A stretch of 64,000 bases of DNA from Mesorhizobium sp. YC-39. Lineage in GTDB: Bacteria > Pseudomonadota > Alphaproteobacteria > Rhizobiales > Rhizobiaceae. The position numbers and the translations under genes are program-made. The DNA is taken from NCBI RefSeq assembly GCF_025753795.1, contig NZ_JAOWPS010000002.1:1372501-1436500 (forward strand), written 5' to 3'. How positions within the stretch are numbered: the stretch's first letter is position 1; every line of letters starts with the position of its first letter. The notes beneath the pieces were generated by a model. That model saw only the letters and a program-made list of their open reading frames with translations. It was not told the DNA's origin and made no database searches. Positions 8,940 through 18,561 of the stretch are shown here, one piece after another.

Positions 8940-10403
8940 TCAGGCCGCGTCGCCGAATGAGGACTGGATGATCTTTTCCTCCGTCAGCTCGTCGCGGCGA
9001 AGATTGGCGACGATCCGGCCGTTCTTGAAGACATGGATGTGGTCGCAATTGTCGAGCTCTTCGGTTTCGGTTGTGTACCAGAGGAAAGTGCGGCCGTTGC
9101 GAGCCTCTTCGCGCACCAGCTCGTAGACCTCGAGCTTGGTTCCAATATCGACCCCGCGCATCGGGTCGTCCATCAGCACGATCCTGGCGTCGGAACCGAG
9201 TGCTCGGGCAAACAGCGCCTTCTGCTGGTTGCCGCCGGACAGTGAGAAAATGTTGTTGTTCATGTCTGGCGTGCGGATGCCGATTTTCTCCCGCCAGAAG
9301 CTGGCGAGTTCGGCTTCGCGCTGCGGCGAGATCAGCAAACCGTTGCGCAGACGCGCCAGCGAGCGGATGCCGATGTTCTGTGCAATCGACCATTGCGGGA
9401 AGATCCCGTCCGACTGGCGGTCGCCGGCCACCAGCGCCACCGGCGCGGTGACCTCGATGCCGGCTTTGGCACGCGACGCCGCGGCAAAGATCGCCAGCAG
9501 CAGGTCGGTCTGGCCATGTCCGGCAAGTCCGGCCAGCCCGATGATCTCGCCGGCATACGCCACCAGCTCCTTGCCGTCTTCCTGCCGCGCGGGACGGGCG
9601 CGGACCCGCAAGGGACCAGCCTCGGCCTTGGCGGTTTCGGTCGCGGCCCTCTGCTGTGCCTCGGTGCCGCCCATGGTGGCAACCAGCCTGTCGCGGTCGA
9701 AAGCCTTCGCCGCATCGGACGCGACGACCTTGCCGTCGCGCATCACCACGATGCGGTCGGCATTCCCGAGCACCTCGCCCAGCAGATGCGAGATCAGGAT
9801 GCAGCTTTTGCCACTGGCCACGAAGCGCCGGACGAAGGCCAGCAACTGGCCGGCGGTATGCGCATCGAGCGAGGATGTCGGCTCGTCGAGGATGACCAGT
9901 TCGAGTGGATCCTGCGTCACAGTGAAAGCGCGCGCCACCTCCACCATCTGCCGCCTGCCGATGGAAAGGTCGCCGGCAATGTCGGCCGCCGAGATACTGT
10001 GGCCCGGGAAGATCTCGTCGAGCTTGGCGGCGATGAGATCGGCCGCCTTGCGCCGCCAGCCGAAGCCGCTGAGCGAGGCATGGTTGATACGCGTGTTTTC
10101 GGCGACGCTGAGATTGGGGCAGAGCGACAGTTCCTGGAACACGCAGCGTATGCCGAGCTCAAGCGCACGCGGCACCGAATAATGCTCCTCGATGCCGCCA
10201 CGCACGGCGATCTGGCCGCTGTCGGGCATCAGCGTGCCCGCCACCATATGCATGAGCGTTGACTTGCCCGCGCCATTATGGCCGACGAGGCCAACGCATT
10301 CGCCGGCGCCGACATGAAAGTCGACGCCGGAGAGTGCGCGGACGGCGCCGAAATGTTTTTCGGCGCCGTCCAATCTGATGATGTCGGTGTTCGCCTTGAG
10401 CAT
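8940..10403 (-). CDS. CUT2 sugar ABC transporter ATP-binding protein (double NBD, RbsA/MglA-like)
   Basis: With the ATG at 10403 the protein has 487 residues and starts [18 protein letters not shown]. The first nucleotide-binding half has Walker [12 protein letters not shown] near residue 43, a degenerate signature [14 protein letters not shown], and Walker [13 protein letters not shown]. The second half has the usual degenerate Walker A of this family ([14 protein letters not shown]), signature [15 protein letters not shown] and [12 protein letters not shown] tandem-ATPase layout is diagnostic of CUT2 carbohydrate importers. The frame stays open further upstream into the binding-protein gene, but that stretch is Arg/Ser-rich and overlaps another gene, so I reject it. 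The ribosome site before the chosen ATG is weak. Confidence 0.87.
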   Translation of the reverse strand: MLKANTDIIRLDGAEKHFGAVRALSGVDFHVGAGECVGLVGHNGAGKSTLMHMVAGTLMPDSGQIAVRGGIEEHYSVPRALELGIRCVFQELSLCPNLSVAENTRINHASLSGFGWRRKAADLIAAKLDEIFPGHSISAADIAGDLSIGRRQMVEVARAFTVTQDPLELVILDEPTSSLDAHTAGQLLAFVRRFVASGKSCILISHLLGEVLGNADRIVVMRDGKVVASDAAKAFDRDRLVATMGGTEAQQRAATETAKAEAGPLRVRARPARQEDGKELVAYAGEIIGLAGLAGHGQTDLLLAIFAAASRAKAGIEVTAPVALVAGDRQSDGIFPQWSIAQNIGIRSLARLRNGLLISPQREAELASFWREKIGIRTPDMNNNIFSLSGGNQQKALFARALGSDARIVLMDDPMRGVDIGTKLEVYELVREEARNGRTFLWYTTETEELDNCDHIHVFKNGRIVANLRRDELTEEKIIQSSFGDAA

Positions 10404-10449
10404 GCTCAACGATATCCGGTCGGCGATGCCGGCGGCAACGTGTCCGTCA

Positions 10450-11463
10450 TCACTTGATGTTGGCTTTGATAGCCGCGATCGCGTCTTCTTGCGTGTATTC
10501 GTGCGTGGCGACGCCACCCTCCTTGATCTTCGGCAGCGCGGCCTCGAAATCGTCCTGGGTGAAGGCGAGATACGGCACCAAAAGGTCGTGCGGGATATCC
10601 GTGCGGCCGTCGAGCACCTGCTGCGCCACCCAGAAGGCAAGCGACGAGACGCCGGGCGCGATCGAAGCCGACCATGTCTGGTAGCCGTCCTTGTCCTTCT
10701 GCTCCTTCCACCACTTCAGCTCATCCTGGCGGTTGCCCATGATGATGGTCGGGCGCGGCTTGCCGGCGGCGGCGAAAGCTTGCGCCGCACCGTAGCCGTC
10801 GCCACCCTGGTCGACGATGCCGACGATGTCGGGCAATGACGGCAGGATCGTCGCGACTGCTTTCTGCGCCGTCGTCTGGTCCCAGTCGCCGGTGACCGAA
10901 CCGACGATCTTGAACTCGGGATGGGCGGCGACGCCTTCGAGTATGCCGGCATGGATGGCGTCGTCGATCGAGGTACCGGCAAGGCCGCGGATCTCCAGCA
11001 GGTTACCGCCCTTGGGCTGGAACTTGGCCATCTGCTCGACTTCCTGCTTGCCCATGTCCTTGAAGTCAACGACGACGCGGTAGGCGCAAGGTTCGGTGAC
11101 GATGCCGTCGAAGGAGACGACGACGATACCGGCGTCGCAGGCCTGCTTGATAGCGCCGTTGAGCGCATCGGGCGAGGCGGCGTTGATGACGATCGCGTCA
11201 TAGCCCTGCAGGATCAGGTTCTGCACCTGGGCGGCCTGCGTCGGCACTTCCTTGTCGGCCGTGGTGAAGACATCGGCGGCCGCGACCACCTTGTCCTCGA
11301 CCGCCTTCTTGGTGACGATGCCGTAGCTGTCGAGCATCGCCTGGCGCCACGAATTGCCGGCATAATTGTTGGAGAAAGCGATTTTCTTGCCGCTCGTGTC
11401 GGCAAGCGCGGTACCTGACGCGAGCATCGCCGCGAATGCGCCCAAAACAAGCATTCTCTTCAT
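10450..11463 (-). CDS. Periplasmic sugar-binding protein of the CUT2 importer
   Basis: A 337-residue periplasmic-binding-protein (ribose/galactose-like, peripla_BP_4 type). An N-terminal Sec signal [21 protein letters not shown] is followed by a mature start [10 protein letters not shown]. Family-like blocks include [20 protein letters not shown] near residue 80 and the later [17 protein letters not shown]. It is the first gene of the importer operon; the ATPase follows after 46 bases. A GntR-type palindrome lies about 79 bases upstream of its start. The ligand cannot be named; I would expect a monosaccharide, polyol or related small molecule. Confidence 0.86.
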   Translation of the reverse strand: MKRMLVLGAFAAMLASGTALADTSGKKIAFSNNYAGNSWRQAMLDSYGIVTKKAVEDKVVAAADVFTTADKEVPTQAAQVQNLILQGYDAIVINAASPDALNGAIKQACDAGIVVVSFDGIVTEPCAYRVVVDFKDMGKQEVEQMAKFQPKGGNLLEIRGLAGTSIDDAIHAGILEGVAAHPEFKIVGSVTGDWDQTTAQKAVATILPSLPDIVGIVDQGGDGYGAAQAFAAAGKPRPTIIMGNRQDELKWWKEQKDKDGYQTWSASIAPGVSSLAFWVAQQVLDGRTDIPHDLLVPYLAFTQDDFEAALPKIKEGGVATHEYTQEDAIAAIKANIK

Positions 11464-11541
11464 GTCATACTCCTCCCTGAGTCGCTGGTCTTTGTTGGCT
11501 GCTGATGGCTGTTAAAAATTCACGTCCCTGTTTTTTATCTA

Positions 11542-11552
11542 TTGTCAGACAA
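11542..11552. promoter_or_regulatory. GntR/FadR-type operator-like palindrome upstream of the sugar importer
   Basis: TTGTCAGACAA is a perfect 11-base dyad and matches the TNGTNNNACNA pattern recognised by FadR-subfamily GntR repressors. It lies 79-89 bases before the start of the binding-protein gene in an AT-rich stretch, also 120 bases from the divergent glucoamylase gene. No GntR gene is present in the window, so the cognate regulator would be elsewhere. Confidence 0.45.
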
Positions 11553-11671
11553 ATGCAGATGGCTCGCAAGCTGTCAACTGCAATCCAGCGGCGTTGACGA
11601 TCAACTTGCGGTGCGGCGATTGAAAAGCCCTCGGCTCATGGGCTAGGGAAGGGACCGGAGGCCAAAATCGG

Positions 11672-14083
11672 ATGGCAGTGACGCCGACAATCGCGCCGGG
11701 CGCGCCCGGAATCCCGGCGCGCTGGACTTCAAGCGCCAAGAGCGGCGTCGGCACCGCGCTTTCCCTGGCCAGCCGCGTCTGGTTCACGATCAGCCACGGC
11801 ATCCTCAACGAGATCTACTACCCCCATCTCGACAGCGCCTGCACACGCGACATGGGGCTGATCGTCACCGGCCCCGGCGGCTATTTCTCCGAGGAAAAGC
11901 GCGACGCCGGGCATGCTATCGAGCCATTCGAGGACGGCGTGCCCGCTTACAGGCTGCTGAACACAGCGGCCGACGGTACCTACCGGATCGAAAAGCGGAT
12001 CATTACGGATCCGAAACGCCCCGCTCTGCTGCAGGAGATAACCTTCACGCCGCTGAAAGGCGGGGCCTCTGACCACAGCGTCTATGCGCTGCTGGCGCCG
12101 CATCTCGTCAACGCCGGCATGGGCAACACCGCCTGGGTCGGCGACCACGAGGGAAAGACTGTCCTGTTCGCATCCGGACGCGGTGTCTGCCTCGCTCTCG
12201 CTTCCTCTCTCCCCTGGCGCACGTGCTCCGCTGGCTATGTCGGCTTCTCCGACGGCTGGCAGCAGTTGCAGAACGCTGGCCGGCTCGATCCGGCCTGCCG
12301 AAGGGCAGGGGACGGCAATGTAGCGCTGACCGGCGAGATCGGCTTTTCGGCAGACAATCCGAAGGTCTTGCTGGCGTTGGGTTTTGGCGCCACGCCGGAA
12401 GAGGCGGCGGAGGTCGCTTCGGCCAGCTTGCAGCAGGGCTTCGAGGCCGCCGCCAAGGTCTATGTCCAGAAATGGCGGAAATGGCAGGCGGGATTGCTGC
12501 CCCTCGACCGGCACACGGAGCCCGGGCTCAACACTTACCGCGTCAGCACGGCGGTCTTGGCGGCGCATCGGTCGATCGCCACGCCAGGTGCGGCTGTCGC
12601 CAGCCTGTCGATCCCCTGGGGTTTCAGCAAGGGCGACGACGATCTCGGCGGCTATCACCTGGTCTGGCCGCGCGACCTGGTCGAAACCGCCGGCGGCTTT
12701 CTGGCCGCCGGCGATCCTGAGCAGGCGCTGGAGATTCTCGGCTATCTCCGCTCCATCCAGCAGCCCGACGGCCATTGGCCGCAGAACGCCTGGCTCGACG
12801 GATCGGCCTATTGGCCCGGCATCCAGATGGACGAGTGCGCCTTTCCATTGCTGCTCGCCGACGCGCTGCGCCGCGCCGGGCACCTGCCGCGCGCCAAACT
12901 GGCGGCCTTCATGCCGATGATCGAACGGGCTGCTTCCTATGTCATGCGCAATGGCCCCGTCACCGGCGAGGACCGCTGGGAAGAGGATGCCGGCTACAGC
13001 CCGTTCACGCTGGCCGTCGAGATATCAGCGCTGCTTGCCGCAGCCGACATGTTCGACGTTTGCGACAACCATCAGCCGGCAAATTATTTGCGCGAAACGG
13101 CTGATATCTGGAACGACCAGATCGAGCGCTGGACCTATGTCACCGGCGGTCCGCTCTGCGAAGAGGTCGGTGTCAGTGGTTACTACGTCCGCATCGCGCC
13201 ACGCGACGCCGCGGGCGCGGCGTCACCAAAGGACGGCTATGTGCCGATCAAGAACCGGCCGCCTGGCGATACCAACCGGCCGGCCGAGGCAATCGTCAGC
13301 CCGGACGCGCTGGCGCTCGTCCGCTTCGGCCTCAGGGCCGCCGATGATCCGCGCATCGTCGACACACTGAAGATTATCGACGCCACGCTGCGCTGCGACC
13401 TGCCGCAAGGACCGGTCTGGTACCGCTATACCGGCGACGGCTACGGCGAACACGAAGACGGCGCGCCCTTCGACGGGACCGGCCGGGGCCGCGCCTGGCC
13501 GCTGCTGTCAGGCGAGCGCGCCCATTACGAACTGGCGGCGGGGCGCAAGGACAGAGCGGCGAGCCTGCTCCAGACGCTTGAGGGCTCGGCCGGACACGGT
13601 GGTCTTTTGCCCGAGCAGGTTTGGGACAGTCCCGACATACCGGAACGCGAATTGCGCCGCGGCGGACCATCGGGCAGCGCCATGCCGCTGGTCTGGGCGC
13701 ATTCGGAGCATATCAAGTTGCTGCGCTCACTCCGCGACGGCGCGGTCTTCGACATGCCGCCGCAAGGCGTGAAGCGTTATGTCGAGGGCAAAACTGTGTC
13801 GCCGTTCCGGACATGGCGCTTCAACCACAAGATCCGCACCATTCCCTCTGGCAAGGTGTTGCGACTGGAATTGCTCGCCCCGGCGATCGTCCATTGGAGC
13901 CGCGACAACTGGGCGACCGCTCAGGACAGCCGGACCATCGAGAACGCCTTTGGCATCCATCTCACCGATCTGCCGGTTGCCGACGCTCCGCCGGGCACGA
14001 CGATCATCTTCACTTTTCTCTGGTCGGATGCCGGCCGATGGGAGAATGTCAACTTTTCCGTCGCCATAGAGGGGCCGGGCTAG
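11672..14083 (+). CDS. GH15 glucoamylase (glucan 1,4-alpha-glucosidase)
   Basis: An 803-residue protein. Residues about 20-270 match the beta-sandwich N-terminal domain of bacterial glucoamylase/glucodextranase; residues about 290-690 are the GH15 (alpha/alpha)6 barrel. Visible barrel motifs are WGFSKGDDDLGGYHLVWPRD, DGHWPQNAWLDG, RWEEDAGYSPFT near residue 435 (region of the catalytic acid) and WPLLSGERAHYE near 613 (region of the catalytic base). A further C-terminal domain of about 100 residues follows. It should release beta-D-glucose from non-reducing ends of glucans or dextrins. No signal peptide is visible, so it probably acts in the cytoplasm on glycogen or imported maltodextrin. GGAGG precedes the ATG. 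Its TAG stop touches a palindromic repeat. Genes for glucose phosphorylation and oxidation follow on the same strand. Confidence 0.88.
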   Translation: MAVTPTIAPGAPGIPARWTSSAKSGVGTALSLASRVWFTISHGILNEIYYPHLDSACTRDMGLIVTGPGGYFSEEKRDAGHAIEPFEDGVPAYRLLNTAADGTYRIEKRIITDPKRPALLQEITFTPLKGGASDHSVYALLAPHLVNAGMGNTAWVGDHEGKTVLFASGRGVCLALASSLPWRTCSAGYVGFSDGWQQLQNAGRLDPACRRAGDGNVALTGEIGFSADNPKVLLALGFGATPEEAAEVASASLQQGFEAAAKVYVQKWRKWQAGLLPLDRHTEPGLNTYRVSTAVLAAHRSIATPGAAVASLSIPWGFSKGDDDLGGYHLVWPRDLVETAGGFLAAGDPEQALEILGYLRSIQQPDGHWPQNAWLDGSAYWPGIQMDECAFPLLLADALRRAGHLPRAKLAAFMPMIERAASYVMRNGPVTGEDRWEEDAGYSPFTLAVEISALLAAADMFDVCDNHQPANYLRETADIWNDQIERWTYVTGGPLCEEVGVSGYYVRIAPRDAAGAASPKDGYVPIKNRPPGDTNRPAEAIVSPDALALVRFGLRAADDPRIVDTLKIIDATLRCDLPQGPVWYRYTGDGYGEHEDGAPFDGTGRGRAWPLLSGERAHYELAAGRKDRAASLLQTLEGSAGHGGLLPEQVWDSPDIPERELRRGGPSGSAMPLVWAHSEHIKLLRSLRDGAVFDMPPQGVKRYVEGKTVSPFRTWRFNHKIRTIPSGKVLRLELLAPAIVHWSRDNWATAQDSRTIENAFGIHLTDLPVADAPPGTTIIFTFLWSDAGRWENVNFSVAIEGPG

Positions 14084-14131
14084 AGCATGATCCCGAAAAG
14101 TGGAGACCGGTTTTCGGAAAAGATCATGCTC
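14083..14131. repeat. Palindromic intergenic repeat, family A, copy 1
   Basis: A 49-base imperfect hairpin with outer arms GAGCATGATC and GATCATGCTC and the inner sequence CCGAAAAGTGGAGACCGG / TTTTCGGAAAA. A near-identical copy is at 52165-52215. The first base is the G of the TAG stop codon of the glucoamylase gene. This type of element is common in Rhizobiales genomes. It may act as a transcript-end hairpin. Confidence 0.85.
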
Positions 14132-14182
14132 CAACAATAAAACGATAGATCTTCGATTCCTCAAGCCACCGGGACGAGAACC

Positions 14183-15196
14183 ATGCAGATCGGAATGATG
14201 GGACTGGGCAGGATGGGCGCCAACATGGTGCGCCGCCTGATGCGCGACGGCCACGAATGCGTCGTCTATGACATCAACCCGGCAAGCGTTGCTGGACTGG
14301 TCAAGGACGGCGCGATCGGCGCCGCCTCCATGGAGGAGTTTGTCGGCAAGCTGACCAAGCCGCGCAGCGCCTGGCTGATGCTGCCGGCGGCGATCACCGG
14401 TAAGATCGCCGACCAGGTGGCGGCGCTGATGGAGCCCGGCGACATCATCGTCGACGGCGGCAATTCCTATTATCACGATGCCGTCGACCAGGCGGTCGAG
14501 CTCGCTGCCAAGGGGATCAACTATGTCGATGTCGGCACCAGCGGCGGCGTCTGGGGTCTCGAGCGCGGCTACTGCCTGATGATCGGCGGCCCGGACGAGG
14601 CGGTTCGCCATCTCGATCCGGTCTTCGCCACCCTGGCGCCGGGCGCCGATGCCGGCACCACTCCGCCCAAGGATGCCGGGACCGCGCCCTTCGGCTATCT
14701 CCATTGCGGGCCGAGCGGCGCCGGCCATTTCGTCAAGATGGTTCATAACGGCATCGAATACGGCGTCATGGCCGCCTATGCCGAAGGTATGAACATTTTG
14801 AAGTCGGCGAATGCGGGCAAGCGGAAACGCACGGCGGACGCCGAGACGAGTCCGCTGGAGAACCCGCAATACTACCAGTTCGACATCGACCTGCCGCAGG
14901 TCGCCGAAGTCTGGCGGCATGGCAGCGTCATCGGCTCCTGGCTGCTCGACCTGACGGCTGGCGCGCTGAAGAACGACTCCACCCTGACCCAGTTCGGCGG
15001 CCGGGTTTCGGATTCCGGCGAAGGCCGCTGGACGCTGAAGGCGGCCATTGACACCGGCGTGCCGGCGCCGGTGCTGTCCTCGGCCCTGTTCGACCGCTTC
15101 TCTTCGCAAGGCGAATCCGAATTCGCCGACAAGCTGTTGTCCGCCATGCGCTTTGCTTTCGGCGGCCATGTCGAAAAGCCAAAGACCGGCGCGTGA
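14183..15196 (+). CDS. gnd: 6-phosphogluconate dehydrogenase, short (Gnd/YqeC) type
   Basis: A 337-residue NAD(P)-dependent decarboxylating dehydrogenase that converts 6-phosphogluconate to ribulose-5-phosphate. The Rossmann motif GMMGLGRMGANMVRRL is at the very N-terminus; the substrate-contact segment DVGTSGGVWGLERGYCLMIG is near residue 115 and the catalytic Lys-containing FVKMVHNGIEYG lies near 185. The length fits the short dimeric class rather than the about 470-residue long class. GGGACGAG precedes the ATG. It sits 15 bases ahead of zwf, consistent with an operon for the oxidative pentose phosphate pathway. A 6-phosphogluconolactonase gene is not in the window. Confidence 0.92.
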   Translation: MQIGMMGLGRMGANMVRRLMRDGHECVVYDINPASVAGLVKDGAIGAASMEEFVGKLTKPRSAWLMLPAAITGKIADQVAALMEPGDIIVDGGNSYYHDAVDQAVELAAKGINYVDVGTSGGVWGLERGYCLMIGGPDEAVRHLDPVFATLAPGADAGTTPPKDAGTAPFGYLHCGPSGAGHFVKMVHNGIEYGVMAAYAEGMNILKSANAGKRKRTADAETSPLENPQYYQFDIDLPQVAEVWRHGSVIGSWLLDLTAGALKNDSTLTQFGGRVSDSGEGRWTLKAAIDTGVPAPVLSSALFDRFSSQGESEFADKLLSAMRFAFGGHVEKPKTGA

Positions 15197-15211
15197 GAGC
15201 GGGAAGACAGG

Positions 15212-16588
15212 ATGAGCCAGGAACGGTCCGACACGCTGGTGCTCTTCGGAGCGACTGGCGATCTAGCCCACAAGAAGATATTTCCGTCACTTTACCAGAT
15301 GGTCGCCAAGGGCAGCCTCACCGAGCCGGTGATCGGCGTCGCCTTCGATCCCTGGGACCTCAGCAAGCTGCAGGCGCGCGCCCGCGATGGCATCGTCAAC
15401 GCCATCGGCAAGATCGACGAAAAAATCTTCGCCAGGTTCGCCTCGCAATTGCGTTATGTCAGCGGCGACTACCGCGACGGGGCGACCTTCGAGAAGCTTA
15501 AGAGCGCGCTCGGCTCGGCGCAGCGGCCCCTACACTATATGGCGGTGCCGCCGACCATGTTCGAAACCGTCGTCCAGGGGCTGGAACAATCCGGCACGGC
15601 GCATGGCGCGCGGCTGATGGTGGAAAAACCCTTCGGCCACGATTTGCAATCGGCCCGCTGGCTGAACCGGGTGCTGCATCTGGTGTTCGACGAGCAGTCG
15701 ATCTTCCGCATCGACCACTATCTCGGCAAGGAAGCGATCCAGAACCTGCTCTATTTCCGCTTCGCCAATTCCTTCCTCGAGCCGATCTGGAACCGCAACT
15801 TCGTCGAGAGCGTGCAGATCACCATGGCCGAGGATTTTGGCGTCGAGGGCCGCGGCCGCTTTTACGACGATGTCGGCTGCATCCGCGATGTCATCGAGAA
15901 CCATCTGCTCAACATCTTGCTGCTGCTCGCCATGGAGCCGCCGGTCGGCCGCTCTGCCGACGATTTGATCGACGAGAAGGTGCAGGTGCTGAGAGCCATC
16001 CGCACGCTGACCAAGGACGATGTCGTGCGCGGTCAGTTCGATGGTTACCTCGCCGAACCGGGCGTGGCGCCGAACTCGCCGGTCGAGACCTTTGCCGCGG
16101 TGCGCTTCTTCGTCGACACCTGGCGCTGGCAGGACGTGCCCTTCTTCATCCGTGCCGGCAAGAATATGCCGGTGCATGTCACCGAGGTCGTGGTGCGGCT
16201 GAAGCGGCCGCCGCTCGACGTGTTCGACCCGATCAAGCCGGCGGACCAGAACTACGTCCGCTTCCGCATCGACCCGCAAGTGGTGATCGCGATCGGCGCC
16301 CAGCGCAAGGATGCCGGCGACGACATGGTCGGCGAGCAGGTTGAGCTGACGGCGCTCGACGACTCGAAAGGCGACATGCCGCCCTACGAGCGGCTGATCG
16401 GCGATGCCATGAACGGCAACGGCCAATTGTTCACCCGCCAGGATGCGGCCGAGCTTGCCTGGCGCATCGTTGGTCCTGTGCTCGGCGACAAGACGGAGCC
16501 GCACATCTACGAGCCGAAGACCTGGGGACCGGTCGACGCCATGGACGGCTTCGGGCCGCCCAATGGCTGGATCAATCCATCGAAATAG
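15212..16588 (+). CDS. zwf: Glucose-6-phosphate 1-dehydrogenase
   Basis: A 458-residue enzyme oxidising glucose-6-phosphate to 6-phosphogluconolactone with NAD(P)+. The N-terminal Rossmann motif is [19 protein letters not shown], the diagnostic substrate-binding motif RIDHYLGKE is near residue 168, and the adjacent EKPFGHDL segment is present. Length is slightly shorter than the usual 490. The start follows GGGAAGACAGG. The gene lies between gnd and the glucokinase gene, in the same orientation and with short spacing, so the three are likely co-transcribed. Confidence 0.94.
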   Translation: MSQERSDTLVLFGATGDLAHKKIFPSLYQMVAKGSLTEPVIGVAFDPWDLSKLQARARDGIVNAIGKIDEKIFARFASQLRYVSGDYRDGATFEKLKSALGSAQRPLHYMAVPPTMFETVVQGLEQSGTAHGARLMVEKPFGHDLQSARWLNRVLHLVFDEQSIFRIDHYLGKEAIQNLLYFRFANSFLEPIWNRNFVESVQITMAEDFGVEGRGRFYDDVGCIRDVIENHLLNILLLLAMEPPVGRSADDLIDEKVQVLRAIRTLTKDDVVRGQFDGYLAEPGVAPNSPVETFAAVRFFVDTWRWQDVPFFIRAGKNMPVHVTEVVVRLKRPPLDVFDPIKPADQNYVRFRIDPQVVIAIGAQRKDAGDDMVGEQVELTALDDSKGDMPPYERLIGDAMNGNGQLFTRQDAAELAWRIVGPVLGDKTEPHIYEPKTWGPVDAMDGFGPPNGWINPSK

Positions 16589-16607
16589 GTTCCGGAGAGG
16601 CAAAGAG

Positions 16608-17312
16608 ATGGCCAAGACGGCAAGGCCGGCGGCGGTGAATGGCGAACAGATTGTGCTGTCGATCGACATCGGCGGCTCGCACGTCAAAATCCTGACCAGC
16701 GCGGGCGGCGAGGAACGCCGGGCCGATTCAGGACCGGGCCTGACGCCGCAAGAGATGATCGCGGCCGTGAAGACGCTCGCTCAAGGCTTGGCATACGACG
16801 TCATCTCGATGGGCTACCCCGGACCGGTGAACCACAACAGGCCGCTGATTGACCCCGCCAATCTTGGCAAGGGCTGGGCCGGCTTTGATTTCGCGGCCGC
16901 GTTCGGCAAGCCGGTGAAAGTCGTCAACGACGCACTGATGCAGGCCATCGGCAGCTATGAAGGCGGCCGCATGCTGTTCCTTGGCCTGGGCACGGGCCTG
17001 GGCGCCGCGATGATCGTCGACAATGTTGCCCAGCCGATGGAACTTGCCCATCTGCCTTACAAGAAGGGTGGCAGTTTCGAGGATTACGTCGGCGAACGCG
17101 GGCTGGAAAAACGCGGCAAGAAGAAATGGCGCAAAGACGTCTTCGACGTGGTCGATCGGCTACGCGCTGCCATGCAGCCCGATTACGTGGTCATCGGTGG
17201 CGGCAATGTCGACAAACTCGACGAATTGCCTGTTGATTCCAGACGCGGCGACAACACGCGCGCCTTTGAAGGCGGATTTCGACTGTGGCGCGACAAATCA
17301 CTTATCATCTGA
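16608..17312 (+). CDS. ppgK: ROK-family glucokinase, polyphosphate-glucokinase-like
   Basis: With the ATG at 16608 (preceded by GGAGAGG) the product has 234 residues. The phosphate-binding motif LSIDIGGSHVKIL is near residue 15, followed by SMGYPGPVNHNRP, the catalytic-Asp segment VVNDALMQAIGSYEGG, and FLGLGTGLGAAMI. The C-terminal VIGGGNVDKL is typical of polyphosphate glucokinases. It would phosphorylate the glucose released by the glucoamylase and feed zwf. The usual two-Cys zinc motif of larger ROK kinases is absent, as expected for the PpgK-like branch. Whether ATP or polyphosphate is the donor cannot be decided here. Confidence 0.85.
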   Translation: MAKTARPAAVNGEQIVLSIDIGGSHVKILTSAGGEERRADSGPGLTPQEMIAAVKTLAQGLAYDVISMGYPGPVNHNRPLIDPANLGKGWAGFDFAAAFGKPVKVVNDALMQAIGSYEGGRMLFLGLGTGLGAAMIVDNVAQPMELAHLPYKKGGSFEDYVGERGLEKRGKKKWRKDVFDVVDRLRAAMQPDYVVIGGGNVDKLDELPVDSRRGDNTRAFEGGFRLWRDKSLII

Positions 17313-17440
17313 TATTGTGATGGCGTACGGCCAGGCTGTTGATCTGACCCTGCCGTTAGTATTGTTGTTCAAAATAATGTGTGACGTGATGCGGCGTCAT
17401 TGCATTGCGCAGATTTGCCGACTAGGAATTCTGCCACCCC

Positions 17441-17920
17441 ATGGATGGAGAAAATAGATTGACCGACGATAGCAACGACGCTCGCAAGGACATTGACCTT
17501 CTCGAACTGACCGCCCACATCGTGTCCGCCTACGTCGAAAAGAACCGGCTGCCCGCCTCAGGCCTCGGTGATCTCATCGCCAGCGTCAGCGCCTCCATAG
17601 GCGGGCTCGGACAACCCGCCATCCCGGCTCCAGTACCGCTGACGCCCGCGGTCAATCCCAAGAAGTCCGTGACGCCGGATTTCATCATCTGTCTCGAAGA
17701 CGGCAAGAAGTTCAAATCGCTCAAGCGCCATATCGGCGTTCATTTCGGGCTGACGCCGGACGCCTATCGCACCAAATGGGGCTTGCCATCGGACTATCCC
17801 ATGGTCGCCCCCAACTATGCGGCCTCGCGCTCGCAACTGGCGAAGGCAATCGGCCTAGGCCGCAAGGCCGCCCCACCCGCGCCTGTCAAGAAGGCAAGAA
17901 AGTCCAAAGCCACAGCCTGA
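17441..17920 (+). CDS. MucR/Ros-family zinc-finger transcriptional regulator
   Basis: A 159-residue (or 153-residue) protein. The N-terminal helix region DLLELTAHIVSAYVEKNRLP is typical of MucR oligomerisation domains; the DNA-binding part contains CLEDGKKFKSLKRHIGVH near residue 85, followed by KWGLPSDYPMVAPNYA, a hallmark of the family. Compared with Ros, the second zinc Cys position is Asp (CLED), and the second His of the HH pair is Phe. The C-terminal tail is Lys/Ala-rich. The start is uncertain: ATG at 17441 has no ribosome site, whereas GGAGAAAA lies 9 bases before a TTG at 17459. The upstream 128 bases are AT-rich relative to the region, in keeping with autoregulation by this family. 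Confidence 0.85.
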   Translation: MDGENRLTDDSNDARKDIDLLELTAHIVSAYVEKNRLPASGLGDLIASVSASIGGLGQPAIPAPVPLTPAVNPKKSVTPDFIICLEDGKKFKSLKRHIGVHFGLTPDAYRTKWGLPSDYPMVAPNYAASRSQLAKAIGLGRKAAPPAPVKKARKSKATA

Positions 17921-18000
17921 AGGCACCCGGCACTGCGCTAATGGTTTTGTCAGATAGCCTCCCTCCGGGAAAAATCCTTGGGGAGCCATTCTGACAGGCC

Positions 18001-18495
18001 ATGCAGTTCCGAAACGAGACCGACGAATATTTTGCCGATGGGCTCGAAAGATTCGGCTCGCGATATGACGTCGTGCGCGAGCCGGAACTTGGCCCGATAT
18101 ACAATAGGCTTTTGGCGAAATACGGAAAGGTATTTGACCTCAAGCCTGTGGTATGCCGGCCGATGGATGGCATCGACGTAGAGCCTTACAGGACACAAGG
18201 GCATCCGTTCTTCCTTCTGTTCTACGCGATAATGAAGGATCAGATCGGCAGGCCTCTGTATGTAATAACGGAGCTACACGGCCAGCTTTCCTATCCAGAC
18301 GCCATATTTGAACTTGAAAGCTCCATCGGCCTTTCATTGGCGCACGCCGACAAAGGCGGTGTGGACCACATATGCTTCAAGGAGGATCTCGAATTCCTGA
18401 TAGTTCGGGATCGGAACGATATCGTCACCGGCTACGGAAAAGCTGCCGCCTGGTTAAGAGCTTTCCGAAAGTTCTATCCCGAATTTGTCGTTTAA
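18001..18495 (+). CDS. Unrecognised protein with atypical codon use
   Basis: A 164-residue predicted soluble protein that I do not recognise. It starts MQFRNETDEYFADGLERFGS and ends KFYPEFVV, has no signal peptide or membrane helix, and is rich in aromatic residues. Codon use differs from neighbours: at least six ATA isoleucine codons (for example in the stretches encoding GPIYNR, YAIMKD, YVITEL, AIFELE, HICFKE and FLIVRD), which are rare in this high-GC sequence. This suggests recent acquisition. It lies alone between the MucR-like regulator and an aminotransferase gene, and there is no obvious partner gene. The frame has no internal stop, and the composition is that of a folded protein, so I consider it real. 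Confidence 0.6.
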   Translation: MQFRNETDEYFADGLERFGSRYDVVREPELGPIYNRLLAKYGKVFDLKPVVCRPMDGIDVEPYRTQGHPFFLLFYAIMKDQIGRPLYVITELHGQLSYPDAIFELESSIGLSLAHADKGGVDHICFKEDLEFLIVRDRNDIVTGYGKAAAWLRAFRKFYPEFVV

Positions 18496-18561
18496 AGGTC
18501 AGATCGTTGACAACAGGCCTTCGCTGCTGAGATGGAGCTTTGGCTAGTCTCAGGGGGAACC

